Under the pieces are notes generated by a model that saw only the letters and a list, made by a program, of their open reading frames with translations, had not been told where the DNA came from and ran no database searches. A stretch of DNA of 64,000 bases from Methylotenera oryzisoli (lineage in GTDB: Bacteria > Pseudomonadota > Gammaproteobacteria > Burkholderiales > Methylophilaceae): NCBI GenBank assembly GCA_945907735.1, contig CAMDTL010000003.1, positions 62,001 to 126,000 on the forward strand, in the 5' to 3' direction. Positions 10,203 through 18,698 of the stretch are shown piece by piece. A program made the position numbers and the translations under genes. Position 1 is the first letter of the stretch; each line of letters starts with the position of its first letter.

Positions 10203-12050
10203 ATGAGCAAAATACACGTTACAGAACTGGTTTTACGCGACGGTCACCAATCACTTATCGCCACGCGCATGCGCACCGAAGATATGTTGCCAATCTGCGC
10301 CAAGCTTGATGACATCGGCTTCTGGTCAATAGAGGCTTGGGGTGGCGCCACCTTTGATGCTTGCGTCAGGTTTTTAAAAGAAGACCCTTGGGAGCGTTTA
10401 ACTAAACTGCGCAAAGCCCTGCCAAACAGCCAAATCAACATGCTATTGCGCGGCCAAAATTTGCTCGGTTACCGCCATTATTCTGATGATGTGGTGCATG
10501 CGTTCGTGCAAAAATCTGCCGATAACGGCGTAGATGTGTTCCGCGTGTTTGATGCGTTAAACGATGTGCGCAACTTGCGCGAGGCGATTAAAGCCGTAAA
10601 AAAAGTAAAAAAACACGCCATTGGTACGCTTTCATACACCACCAGTCCTGTGCACGATATTAACTACTTTGTGGCCATGGCCAAACAGCTGGAAGAGATT
10701 GGCGCCGATAGCATAGGCATTAAAGATATGGCCAGCTTGCTGACACCCACGGCTGCGGGCGATTTAGTCGAAGCGCTTAAATCTGCCGTTAGCTTGCCAA
10801 TCCATGTACACAGCCACGCAACTTCTGGTTTTGCCAGCATCGCGCTGATGAAAGCGGTTGAAAACGGCGCGTCGATTATCGATACTTGCAACTCCTCTTT
10901 TGCTGAAGGCGCCAGCCACCCGTCTACCGAGAGCATGGTGGCGGCCTTACAAGGCACCCAATACGATACTGGGATTGACCTAGCCAAGCTGCAAGAGATT
11001 ACGGCTTATTTCCGTGAAGTGCGCAAAAAATATTGGCAATATGAAAGCGAATTCACTGGTGTTGATACCCGTGTTTTAGTTAACCAAGTGCCTGGCGGCA
11101 TGATTTCAAACTTATCTAACCAGCTAAAAGAACAAGGCGCACTGGATAAAATGGATGCCGTATTGGCTGAAATACCACGCGTACGTGAGGATTTAGGCTT
11201 TCCGCCATTGGTAACACCCACTTCGCAAATTGTTGGCACGCAGGCAGTGTTAAACGTGATGACTGGCGCGCGCTACAAATCAGTAACCAACGAAGTTAAA
11301 AACTATTTGCTAGGCCAATACGGTAAATCACCTGCGCCTGTAAACGCAAAAGTAAAACAATTGGCTGTTGGCGATGGAGAGGTGATCACCTGCCGGCCTG
11401 CCGATTTGTTAGAGCCAGAAATGACTAAGTTACAAGTCGAATCGGAGCGCATTGCAAAATCTGAGGAAGATGTTTTAACGTATGCGATGTTCCCCGATAT
11501 TGGCCAAACGTTCTTGCAAGAACGCAATGCAGGCAGCTTAAAACCTGAAGCTTTACAAAGTAAAGAAACCATTCATACGGCCGCTGCACGCTTTGCACCG
11601 AATGAATTTAATGTCACACTGCATGGTGAAACTTTCCACATCAAGCTCACTGGTAGCGGGTACGTGGGCGAAGAAAAGCGTCCATTCTATGTGTCTGTCG
11701 ATGGAATTGCTGAAGAAGTCATCGTAGAAACCTTAGATGAAATTGAGGTTGGCAGTGGTAGCAATGGCGAAAAAAGTAGTGGTAAGAAAAAAACCTCACT
11801 CACTTCAAGCGCCCGCCCGCGCCCACATCATGCGGGCTGCGTGACAACCGCTATGCCTGGAAGCATTGTGGCAGTTAAAGTGAAGGTTGGCGATAAAGTG
11901 AAAGCGGGTGATGGTGTGCTGGTGATTGAAGCGATGAAAATGGAGAATGAAATTCAGACCTCCACCACTGGCACTGTAGTTGCTGTACACGTGGCTAAAG
12001 GTGATAATGTGACGCCAGATGAGTCGTTACTGGAAGTGCAGCCAGAATAG
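10203..12050 (+). CDS. pycB: pyruvate carboxylase subunit B (carboxyltransferase plus biotinyl domain)
   Basis: 615 aa. An N-terminal TIM barrel (LRDGHQSLIATRMRT, residues 11-25; metal-site IHVHSHATSG) transfers CO2 to pyruvate, giving oxaloacetate. A charged Gly/Ser/Lys linker leads to a C-terminal biotinyl domain with Lys579 in VIEAMKMENE. Oxaloacetate decarboxylase alpha subunits look alike, but no membrane beta or gamma subunits are nearby and a biotin carboxylase gene is, so anaplerotic carboxylation is the better call. 43 bp after pycA, followed by a terminator. Confidence 0.88.
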   Translation: MSKIHVTELVLRDGHQSLIATRMRTEDMLPICAKLDDIGFWSIEAWGGATFDACVRFLKEDPWERLTKLRKALPNSQINMLLRGQNLLGYRHYSDDVVHAFVQKSADNGVDVFRVFDALNDVRNLREAIKAVKKVKKHAIGTLSYTTSPVHDINYFVAMAKQLEEIGADSIGIKDMASLLTPTAAGDLVEALKSAVSLPIHVHSHATSGFASIALMKAVENGASIIDTCNSSFAEGASHPSTESMVAALQGTQYDTGIDLAKLQEITAYFREVRKKYWQYESEFTGVDTRVLVNQVPGGMISNLSNQLKEQGALDKMDAVLAEIPRVREDLGFPPLVTPTSQIVGTQAVLNVMTGARYKSVTNEVKNYLLGQYGKSPAPVNAKVKQLAVGDGEVITCRPADLLEPEMTKLQVESERIAKSEEDVLTYAMFPDIGQTFLQERNAGSLKPEALQSKETIHTAAARFAPNEFNVTLHGETFHIKLTGSGYVGEEKRPFYVSVDGIAEEVIVETLDEIEVGSGSNGEKSSGKKKTSLTSSARPRPHHAGCVTTAMPGSIVAVKVKVGDKVKAGDGVLVIEAMKMENEIQTSTTGTVVAVHVAKGDNVTPDESLLEVQPE

Positions 12051-12069
12051 TTTTGATTGTACTTTATGC

Positions 12070-12104
12070 AAAAAGCCGACAGAATGTCTTTGTCGGCTTT
12101 TTTA
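12070..12104 (+). terminator. intrinsic terminator of pycAB
   Basis: Perfect stem AAAAAGCCGACA / TGTCGGCTTTTT with a 9-nt loop and a T-run, 20 bp after the pycB stop. Confidence 0.92.
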
Positions 12105-12129
12105 ATCACTCTATTTTTATAACTAAATA

Positions 12130-12711
12130 ATGAAACAAACCTTAATCTTAGCGTCTTCCTCTGAGTACCGGCGCGAGCTGCTACTCAAGCTGCAACTTCC
12201 ATTCAGTGTCGTATCTCCACACCTAGATGAAACGCCGCTTGCGGGAGAAAAACCGCAAGAAACGGCACTGCGACTCGCCCAATTAAAAGCTAAAAAAGTG
12301 GCTGGCGATTATCCACATGCGTTGGTTATAGGCTGTGATCAAGTGGCGACGCTAGATGACGAGCAGCTTGGCAAGCCACTCAATCATGCTAACGCTACCA
12401 AGCAGTTGCAAACAATGCGTGGGCGCGAAGTAACTTTTCATAGCGCATTGTGTTTATTTAATGCCGCCACAGACAATATGCAAGCGCTGGTGGTGCCCTA
12501 TGTGGTGCGCTTCAGGCAACTGACTGACCAACAAATTGAAAACTATCTCACCAAGGAGCAGCCTTATCATTGCGCAGGTAGCGCAAAATCTGAAGGCCTA
12601 GGCGTTGCACTGATTGAACGCATGATAGGAGAAGACCCAAACGCACTGATTGGTTTGCCGCTGATTAAACTAATCACCATGTTGCAGAATGAAGGCGTTA
12701 ACGTCATTTAG
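12130..12711 (+). CDS. Maf-like nucleotide pyrophosphatase, YceF type (7-methyl-GTP)
   Basis: 193 aa. [13 protein letters not shown] and GCDQVA are Maf signatures. [14 protein letters not shown] is the form found in the YceF subgroup, which hydrolyses m7GTP, rather than the dTTP/UTP subgroup. Role: removal of modified nucleotides. In many Betaproteobacteria this gene lies directly beside yceD; here pycAB separates them. Confidence 0.88.
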   Translation: MKQTLILASSSEYRRELLLKLQLPFSVVSPHLDETPLAGEKPQETALRLAQLKAKKVAGDYPHALVIGCDQVATLDDEQLGKPLNHANATKQLQTMRGREVTFHSALCLFNAATDNMQALVVPYVVRFRQLTDQQIENYLTKEQPYHCAGSAKSEGLGVALIERMIGEDPNALIGLPLIKLITMLQNEGVNVI

Positions 12712-12773
12712 CTTTGTATCATGGATGCCTCAACGTAAAAGTAATGCCGCTGTTTAACGCCTACCCACACTTT

Positions 12774-12811
12774 TTGGAGACCTCCATGTTTATTGGAGAC
12801 CTCCATGTTTA
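12774..12811. repeat. tandem 19-bp direct repeat, two exact copies
   Basis: TTGGAGACCTCCATGTTTA occurs twice head-to-tail at 12774-12792 and 12793-12811. Each unit holds the palindrome GGAGACCTCC. It lies in the 156-bp gap between maf and the methyltransferase gene, about 56 bp before the latter's start. Nothing else is recognisable in this gap. Confidence 0.85.
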
Positions 12812-12867
12812 AAAGGTGCTGGATTCGATTTATATCGGAATGGCGACTTGTGCGTTAAAATAGCAGC

Positions 12868-13590
12868 ATGAACCTCGGTACGCTTTACCTTATCCCTGTC
12901 ACGCTAGGCGACAGGGACATCACTACGCTACTGCCTACAAGCCTGCCGTCAGGCGTGATTAAAACCGCCCAAAATCTTGAGCATTTTGTGGTAGAAAGCG
13001 AAAAATCTGCGCGCCAATTTTTAAGTGCCATTAAAACGGTCAAGCCTGTGCGCGAACTCACGTTAAATTTGCTCAATGAACACACCTTAGATAAAGATGT
13101 TGCTGCCCTACTGGCACCACTGCTGGCGGGTAAAGACGTTGGCTTAATGTCTGATGCAGGCTGCCCAAGTGTGGCCGACCCAGGTGCAAAATTAGTCGCA
13201 TTGGCGCATCAAAAAGGTATCTGCGTCGTGCCATTTGTCGGCCCAAGTTCAATCTTATTGGCACTAATGGCCAGCGGTTTAAATGGTCAGCAATTCGCGT
13301 TTCTAGGTTATTTACCAGTGGATAAACAAGCGCGTAATGTAAAGCTGAAAGAAATCGAAAAATGGTCGCAAACGCACAAAGAAACGCAGATTTTTATCGA
13401 AACGCCCTACCGCAACCAACATATGCTGGTTGCGATTTTAGCTACATGCAGTACTGCAACCCGCATCTGTATTGCCTCACAGGTCAGTCTGCCGGATGAA
13501 TATATCGCCACAAAAACTGTGAATCAATGGAAACAAAGCACTTTGCCAGATTTAAACAAAAAATCGACGGTGTTTTTACTTTTAGCTTAA
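12868..13590 (+). CDS. SAM-dependent methyltransferase, RsmI-like tetrapyrrole-methylase fold
   Basis: 240 aa. GTLYLIPVTLGD at the N-terminus, MSDAGCPSVADPGA and FVGPSSILLALMASG mark the TP-methylase superfamily close to RsmI (16S rRNA C1402 2'-O-methyltransferase). Typical RsmI is longer and has a C-terminal helical extension; this shorter paralogue is commonly found next to maf in Betaproteobacteria. The substrate is not established, so I give no symbol. Confidence 0.8.
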   Translation: MNLGTLYLIPVTLGDRDITTLLPTSLPSGVIKTAQNLEHFVVESEKSARQFLSAIKTVKPVRELTLNLLNEHTLDKDVAALLAPLLAGKDVGLMSDAGCPSVADPGAKLVALAHQKGICVVPFVGPSSILLALMASGLNGQQFAFLGYLPVDKQARNVKLKEIEKWSQTHKETQIFIETPYRNQHMLVAILATCSTATRICIASQVSLPDEYIATKTVNQWKQSTLPDLNKKSTVFLLLA

Positions 13591-13685
13591 CAAACTGGTA
13601 CAATTTGTTCCCTTTGGATCATTAGATTAACTGTTAGTTACGATGAAAAAACCTTTGTAACTTTAATGTTGGTTCGCACAAGTGC

Positions 13686-13904
13686 ATGTGTGGTACAGGT
13701 ATTTACTTTTCTACCAAGCAGCACGATGCAACATTAAGAATTCACGTCGCAACTTTTGACACTGCTCAAGATACCAAATACAACCTTGCAAACTGCGAGT
13801 TTGCACAAAAACTTTTCAACGTTAACCAACCGCATTACAGTGGCAGCGACTTTAGCAACATCAAAATAAAGTATTGGTGTGAAAAAGGACGATTCAGAAA
13901 ATAA
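13686..13904 (+). CDS. small hypothetical protein, possibly N-terminally frameshifted
   Basis: 72 codons from an ATG without a clear Shine-Dalgarno. The C-terminal half ([14 protein letters not shown] ... [10 protein letters not shown]) has balanced, soluble-protein composition and two cysteines. A second ATG at 13643 opens a 5-codon frame starting MKK, and other frames between 13643 and 13740 are hydrophobic. A small protein with a disrupted N-terminus is therefore possible. The 3' end overlaps the convergent rnhB end by 11 bp. Function unknown. Confidence 0.45.
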   Translation: MCGTGIYFSTKQHDATLRIHVATFDTAQDTKYNLANCEFAQKLFNVNQPHYSGSDFSNIKIKYWCEKGRFRK

Positions 13905-14472
13905 GCAGCGCCCTTACAGGTGCGTAACTCAATCGATGCTGCGGGCAAATGCCATGTACCTGCAAAGCTAGTAGATGCTTAGGTGCAGGATAGCCTTTGT
14001 GTTGTGCAAAACCGTATTGTGGGTATTTTTTATCTAGTGCATATAACTCAGCATCGCGCGCGACTTTGGCCAGAATAGACGCAGCGGAAATAGCCTGTAC
14101 TTTACTGTCGCCCTTTACAATCGCCTCGCACGGTAGATTGATTTTCGGGCATTTATTGCCATCTACTTGAACCAAACTGGGTGTGATGTTGAATTGCGCT
14201 TGCATCGCCTCAATCGCGCGCTTCATGGCGAGCAGGCTGGCTTGTAGAATATTGATTTCGTCAATTTCTTGGCAGTTGCAACTGGCAACACCCCATGCCA
14301 GCGCTTTGGCTTTAATCTCAGCACTTAAAAAATCGCGCTTTTTCTCGGAAAGTTTTTTAGAGTCCGCTAGGCCTTCAATCGGATTATTTGCGTCTAATAT
14401 CACCGCTGCGGCATAGACACTGCCAGCCAAGGGGCCTCGCCCAGCTTCATCTACGCCGCAGATTAATGACAT
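13894..14472 (-). CDS. rnhB: ribonuclease HII
   Basis: 192 aa. Removes RNA from RNA-DNA hybrids, including single ribonucleotides in DNA. Carboxylate motifs [23 protein letters not shown] and VQVDGNKCP are present, and the [10 protein letters not shown] segment carries the last acidic residue. ATG chosen; an in-frame TTG four codons earlier (14484) is less likely. Last gene of the lpx cluster, after lpxB. Confidence 0.95.
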   Translation of the reverse strand: MSLICGVDEAGRGPLAGSVYAAAVILDANNPIEGLADSKKLSEKKRDFLSAEIKAKALAWGVASCNCQEIDEINILQASLLAMKRAIEAMQAQFNITPSLVQVDGNKCPKINLPCEAIVKGDSKVQAISAASILAKVARDAELYALDKKYPQYGFAQHKGYPAPKHLLALQVHGICPQHRLSYAPVRALLIF

Positions 14473-14505
14473 AACAAAATCCAATTCATGAATGCTTTGT
14501 TAACT

Positions 14506-14536
14506 CCGTCATGCCGTGCTTGACACGGAATGACGG
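14506..14536. repeat. REP-like palindrome after lpxB
   Basis: CCGTCATGCCGTG and CACGGAATGACGG form a 13-bp stem with one mismatch and a 5-nt loop, beginning 2 bp after the lpxB stop. It resembles the widespread dispersed GTCATnCC...GGnATGAC palindromes and is related in style to the element inside hpnE. It could stabilise the lpxB mRNA end. Confidence 0.7.
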
Positions 14537-14537
14537 C

Positions 14538-15704
14538 TTATTTCAAATAATTCAAAACCACTTCAGCGGCTTTTTTTGCACTATTCTGCTTCAACGCTTG
14601 GTGAATATCGGTAAATTCTTGTTTAATTTCTTGCGTGCGGTTTCTATCCACCAATAATAAAGAAACAGCATCTGCTAATTTTTGCGGCGTGGCGTCTTTT
14701 TGCAACAATTCTGGCACTACAAACTTACCCGCTAAAATATTTGGCAAACCGACATAAGGCAGGTAATTCATGTACTTTAATATCCACCAACTTAAGGTTG
14801 GCATACGGTAAGTAATCACCATGGGGCGCTTGAGCAGCGCAGCTTCCAGCGTAGCAGTGCCTGAGGCGACTAGCACCACATCGGCAGCTTCCATCGCATC
14901 GTGCGCATGACCAAACAATATATCCAGCGCTAAACTGTCATACACATTTTTGTCATGCAGGTTTTTATAAAGCGCTGTCTCAAAAATTTGGCGTGTTTCG
15001 CGCGTAATTAAAGGCACTAAAAATTGTATATTTTGAAACTGCGTATTCGTATTATCTTGGCTAATAATTTGCGCAGTTTTGACGAATAAATCGGCGTGCT
15101 GTTCCACTTCGGATTGCCGACTGCCTGGCAACATGACAACGACTAGTTTATTTTTTTCAATTTTAAGCATGTTGCGCGCCGCCGCTTTATTGGGTCGCAG
15201 CGGTAATTCATCCGCAAGGGGATGCCCAATGAAGGTCACTGGCACGCCTGCTTTTTCGTACAGAGCAGGCTCAAATGGGAGTAAGGCCAACATATGCGAT
15301 ACCGCGCGCTTTATTTTGCTCATGCGCCCACCACGCCACGCCCAAATAGAAGGGCTGACATAATGAATAGTGGAAATGCCACGTTTTTTAAGCTTGCGCT
15401 CTAGCCAAAAGTTAAAATCTGGCGCATCCACACCAATAAAAATATCTGGTTTTTCGGCTAATAATTGCTTGAGCAAACTTCTGCGTAACTTAAGCAAGCC
15501 ATATAAATGCTTAAGCACTTCCACATAGCCACGCACCGAAAGTTTTTCTATTGAAAATAGAGACTTAGCGCCCTCTGCCATCATTTTAGGGCCGGCGATG
15601 CCGACGAAGGTTAAATCGCTACGCTTTGCTTTTAAAGCGCGTATTAAATGACCACCCAGCAAATCGCCCGAGGCTTCACCAGCCACAATTGCTATTTTAG
15701 GCAT
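14538..15704 (-). CDS. lpxB: lipid A disaccharide synthase
   Basis: 388 aa peripheral inner-membrane glycosyltransferase (GT19) joining UDP-2,3-diacylglucosamine and lipid X. AGEASGDLLGGHL at the N-terminus, GVDAPDFNFWLE, PSIWAWRGGR and LPGSRQSEVEQH are family hallmarks. It lies 8 bp after lpxA. LpxH and LpxK are not in the window. Confidence 0.96.
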   Translation of the reverse strand: MPKIAIVAGEASGDLLGGHLIRALKAKRSDLTFVGIAGPKMMAEGAKSLFSIEKLSVRGYVEVLKHLYGLLKLRRSLLKQLLAEKPDIFIGVDAPDFNFWLERKLKKRGISTIHYVSPSIWAWRGGRMSKIKRAVSHMLALLPFEPALYEKAGVPVTFIGHPLADELPLRPNKAAARNMLKIEKNKLVVVMLPGSRQSEVEQHADLFVKTAQIISQDNTNTQFQNIQFLVPLITRETRQIFETALYKNLHDKNVYDSLALDILFGHAHDAMEAADVVLVASGTATLEAALLKRPMVITYRMPTLSWWILKYMNYLPYVGLPNILAGKFVVPELLQKDATPQKLADAVSLLLVDRNRTQEIKQEFTDIHQALKQNSAKKAAEVVLNYLK

Positions 15705-15712
15705 ACGACAAT

Positions 15713-16492
15713 CTAGCGGATAATACCGCGGTTAGAGGTTGATAGAAATTCAGTTAATAGCTTAATTTCAGCGCAGCTTTTTTGCATCTCGGCCAATTCC
15801 AGCTTGGCTTCTTCTAAAGTTAAACTGTTGCGATACAAAGCCTTGTAAGCACGTTTTATTTGTGTGATGGTAATTGGCGTAAAGCCTCGTCGCTTAAGGC
15901 CTTCAGCGTTGATGCCATGTGGCTGCGCGTCGTAGCCAGACGCCGTCACATAAGGTGGAACATCTTTAAATACCACGCTACCCACCGCAGTAATGACATG
16001 CGCACCGACTTTGCAAAACTGGTGAATGAGCGTAAAGCCACCTAAAATAGCGTAATCATGAATATCTACGTGCCCTGCCAGCGAGCTATTGTTGGCAAGA
16101 ATGGTGTTATTACCAATAGCACAATCGTGCGCAATGTGTACGTAGGCCATTATCCAGTTATCGTTACCGATGCTAGTCTTGCCTTGGTCTTGAATCGTCC
16201 CGCGATTGAAGGTGCAAAACTCGCGTATGGTATTGTTATCGCCAACTTCTAGCGTAGTGGGCTCGCCTGCATATTTTTTGTCTTGTGGCTGCTCGCCTAG
16301 CGAAGAGAATTGAAAAATTTGGTTATTTTTCCCAATAACTGTTGGACCTTTTAACACCACATGGCTGGAAATGCGCGTATCGGCACCCACTTTAACGCCA
16401 GCGCCAATAATTGAATACGCACCAACTTCGACGCTAGAGTCGAGTTCAGCTTTAGGGTCAATGATTGCAGTCGGATGAATTTTTATGGGCAT
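15713..16492 (-). CDS. lpxA: UDP-N-acetylglucosamine acyltransferase
   Basis: 259 aa left-handed beta-helix of hexapeptide repeats with a helical C-terminus. It transfers 3-hydroxyacyl from ACP to UDP-GlcNAc, the first step of lipid A synthesis. The catalytic base is His122 in HIAHDC, aligning with E. coli His125. The position aligning with the E. coli acyl-ruler Gly173 is Val170 (HVITAVGSVV), which predicts a shorter hydroxyacyl chain than C14. It sits between fabZ and lpxB. Confidence 0.96.
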   Translation of the reverse strand: MPIKIHPTAIIDPKAELDSSVEVGAYSIIGAGVKVGADTRISSHVVLKGPTVIGKNNQIFQFSSLGEQPQDKKYAGEPTTLEVGDNNTIREFCTFNRGTIQDQGKTSIGNDNWIMAYVHIAHDCAIGNNTILANNSSLAGHVDIHDYAILGGFTLIHQFCKVGAHVITAVGSVVFKDVPPYVTASGYDAQPHGINAEGLKRRGFTPITITQIKRAYKALYRNSLTLEEAKLELAEMQKSCAEIKLLTEFLSTSNRGIIR

Positions 16493-16539
16493 TTAACTTA
16501 ACTTATTACTTTAATTTGTAGTTTTAATTATTTTATTTT

Positions 16540-17019
16540 TTATTTCTCTATCGCTTTTAAAATGCACATCATACTGGCCTCAGCCACCACCACGCCATCC
16601 ACTGTTGCGACACCAATATATTTCCAAATGCCTTTTAAAATACGCTCAATTTTTACATTTAATATGATTTGATCACCGGGCGAAACAGGTTTTTTAAAGC
16701 GCGCACTATCAATACCAGCAAAATAATATACAGAATCATCCGTTGGCTTGCTGCCCATTGTTTTAAATGAGAGTATCGCCGCCGCCTGCGCCATCGCCTC
16801 TACAATCAATACACCAGGCATCACGGGATGATAAGGAAAATGGCCAGGGAAAAAAGGCTCATTCACACTGACGTTCTTTAATGCAGTGATTTCTTTGCCA
16901 AGCTCCATTGAAATCACGCGATCTATCAGTACAAACGGGTAGCGATGTGGCAAATGGTCGAGGATTTCGTGAATATCCATGCCTGAATTATCGATATTTG
17001 GTGTAGCGTTATCAGTCAT
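16540..17019 (-). CDS. fabZ: 3-hydroxyacyl-ACP dehydratase FabZ
   Basis: 159 aa hot-dog fold enzyme. [12 protein letters not shown] and [21 protein letters not shown] contain the catalytic His and Glu. It competes with LpxA and LpxD for 3-hydroxyacyl-ACP, which explains its conserved place between lpxD (13-bp gap) and lpxA. Confidence 0.97.
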   Translation of the reverse strand: MTDNATPNIDNSGMDIHEILDHLPHRYPFVLIDRVISMELGKEITALKNVSVNEPFFPGHFPYHPVMPGVLIVEAMAQAAAILSFKTMGSKPTDDSVYYFAGIDSARFKKPVSPGDQIILNVKIERILKGIWKYIGVATVDGVVVAEASMMCILKAIEK

Positions 17020-17032
17020 ATTGGGTTCTCAA

Positions 17033-18103
17033 TTATTTCTTATTTGAAGTTAATTCAGTCGACGTTAATTGCGCAATGCGCGCTTCCAAGGTCTTTATTT
17101 TATCTGTTAATTGACTTAAGTGGCGAATATTTGCAGCGGTTTTAAGCCAATCTTCATGCGCTTGTGATGGCATAAGTGCAGTATAGGTGCCAGCCTTGCT
17201 AATGGATCGCATAATCATGCTGCCAGGAGATATAGTCACGTGATCGGCAATGCTTAAATGGCCGAGAATCATGGCCGCACCACCAATTTTGCAATGTTTA
17301 CCAATAATCGCACTGCCTGCAATGCCCGCACAGCCAGCAATCACCGTATGTGCACCTATGCGGCAGTTATGCGCAATGTGAATTAAATTATCTAGCTTGA
17401 CACCTTCTTCTATCACCGTGTCGTCTATTGCGCCGCGATCTATGGTGGTATTAGCACCGATATCGACAAAATCATGTATCACCACACGCCCTACTTGAGG
17501 GATTTTTACCCAATGTTTTGTATTGCCAGCATTCGCTGCTTCTGCATAGCCAAAACCATCATTAGCAATGACGCAGCCTGGGAATAAATGACAATTTTTC
17601 CCAATTTGCGTGCCATATTTAATCATCACATTGGCCTCTAAAATCGTGTTATCAGCAATACTAGAATTTCGCTCAATCACACAACCAGCGCCAATAGTTA
17701 CATTATTGCCAAGTACCACATTAGCTTCAATCACCGCGTTGGCCGCAATACTGCAACTTGTTGGAATGACAGCAGTAGCCTCAATGACTGCACTGGCATG
17801 AATGCCTGGTGAGACAACGTAAGTCGGGTTTAATAGCTGAGAAAGCTTAGCAAAATAAGCATAAGGATTATCGGTAATTATTTTGGGTAAATTGGTAAGG
17901 GATGCATGCTGTAGCCCAATAACGACAGCGCTTGCAGATGTATTTTTTAGCTGGGCAGTGTATTTGGTGTCGCTAAAAAAGCTAACGGCGCCAGCTTGCG
18001 CCAACGCCAATGAGCCTACTCTAACAATTTGAGTTTCAGTATTACCTGATGCCTTGCCACCCAATTGTTCGACGATTTGCTGAAGCGATAAATTTAAACG
18101 CAT
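17033..18103 (-). CDS. lpxD: UDP-3-O-(3-hydroxyacyl)glucosamine N-acyltransferase
   Basis: 356 aa. An N-terminal uridine-binding domain is followed by a long hexapeptide-repeat beta-helix and a C-terminal helix ([12 protein letters not shown]). The segment [24 protein letters not shown] carries the catalytic His. It adds the N-linked acyl chain in lipid A assembly. It lies 18 bp after skp. Confidence 0.96.
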   Translation of the reverse strand: MRLNLSLQQIVEQLGGKASGNTETQIVRVGSLALAQAGAVSFFSDTKYTAQLKNTSASAVVIGLQHASLTNLPKIITDNPYAYFAKLSQLLNPTYVVSPGIHASAVIEATAVIPTSCSIAANAVIEANVVLGNNVTIGAGCVIERNSSIADNTILEANVMIKYGTQIGKNCHLFPGCVIANDGFGYAEAANAGNTKHWVKIPQVGRVVIHDFVDIGANTTIDRGAIDDTVIEEGVKLDNLIHIAHNCRIGAHTVIAGCAGIAGSAIIGKHCKIGGAAMILGHLSIADHVTISPGSMIMRSISKAGTYTALMPSQAHEDWLKTAANIRHLSQLTDKIKTLEARIAQLTSTELTSNKK

Positions 18104-18121
18104 AAATAATGGACATAAAGC

Positions 18122-18637
18122 TTATTTTTTACCGAGAAGTTTTAACACTTTATCGGTAATATCAATTTTTTTGCTGGCATAGGCTACGCCGCCGTACACC
18201 ACTAAATCATAACCATCTGCTTCAGAAACGGTCTGTACTGCTTTATTGATGCGGTCTTGCAGGCTAGCTAACTCTTCATTTTTACGTAAATTAATATCTT
18301 CGCGCAATTCGCGTTGTTTACGTTGAAATTCGATTTTAAGGCTTGAGGCATCGCGCTCTTTATTGCGACGCTCAGTTTCAGAAAGCGTCACGCCTTCCTT
18401 ATCCAGCGTAGCTTCAATGTCGCGAGTTTGTTTTTGCATACGCTCTAATTCTTGCGATTTTGACCCGAACTCTTTCTCAAGTTTTTTGCTACTTTCTGCA
18501 GTTTGCGGCGCTTCTTGTAAAAGTCTATCCACTTGCACATAACCAACCTTCAACTCTGCCGCATTTAAGCTTGTGCTCAGACCTGCGGTAAAAGCCAATA
18601 ATCCAGCAAATATTAAAGTTTTAAACTGTTGAGCCAC
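18122..18637 (-). CDS. skp: periplasmic chaperone Skp/OmpH
   Basis: 171 aa. A cleavable signal peptide (about residues 1-26, ending near SLNA-AEL) is followed by a charged coiled-coil central region rich in Lys, Glu and Arg, as in Skp trimers that hold unfolded outer-membrane proteins for BamA. GTG start with AGGAG 7 nt upstream. Placed between bamA and lpxD as in E. coli. Confidence 0.93.
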   Translation of the reverse strand: MAQQFKTLIFAGLLAFTAGLSTSLNAAELKVGYVQVDRLLQEAPQTAESSKKLEKEFGSKSQELERMQKQTRDIEATLDKEGVTLSETERRNKERDASSLKIEFQRKQRELREDINLRKNEELASLQDRINKAVQTVSEADGYDLVVYGGVAYASKKIDITDKVLKLLGKK

Positions 18638-18698
18638 TTTCCATCTCCTAATTTTTCGAGCATCGCTACTCAGCTACTTGTATTCTAAACTAATCTAA

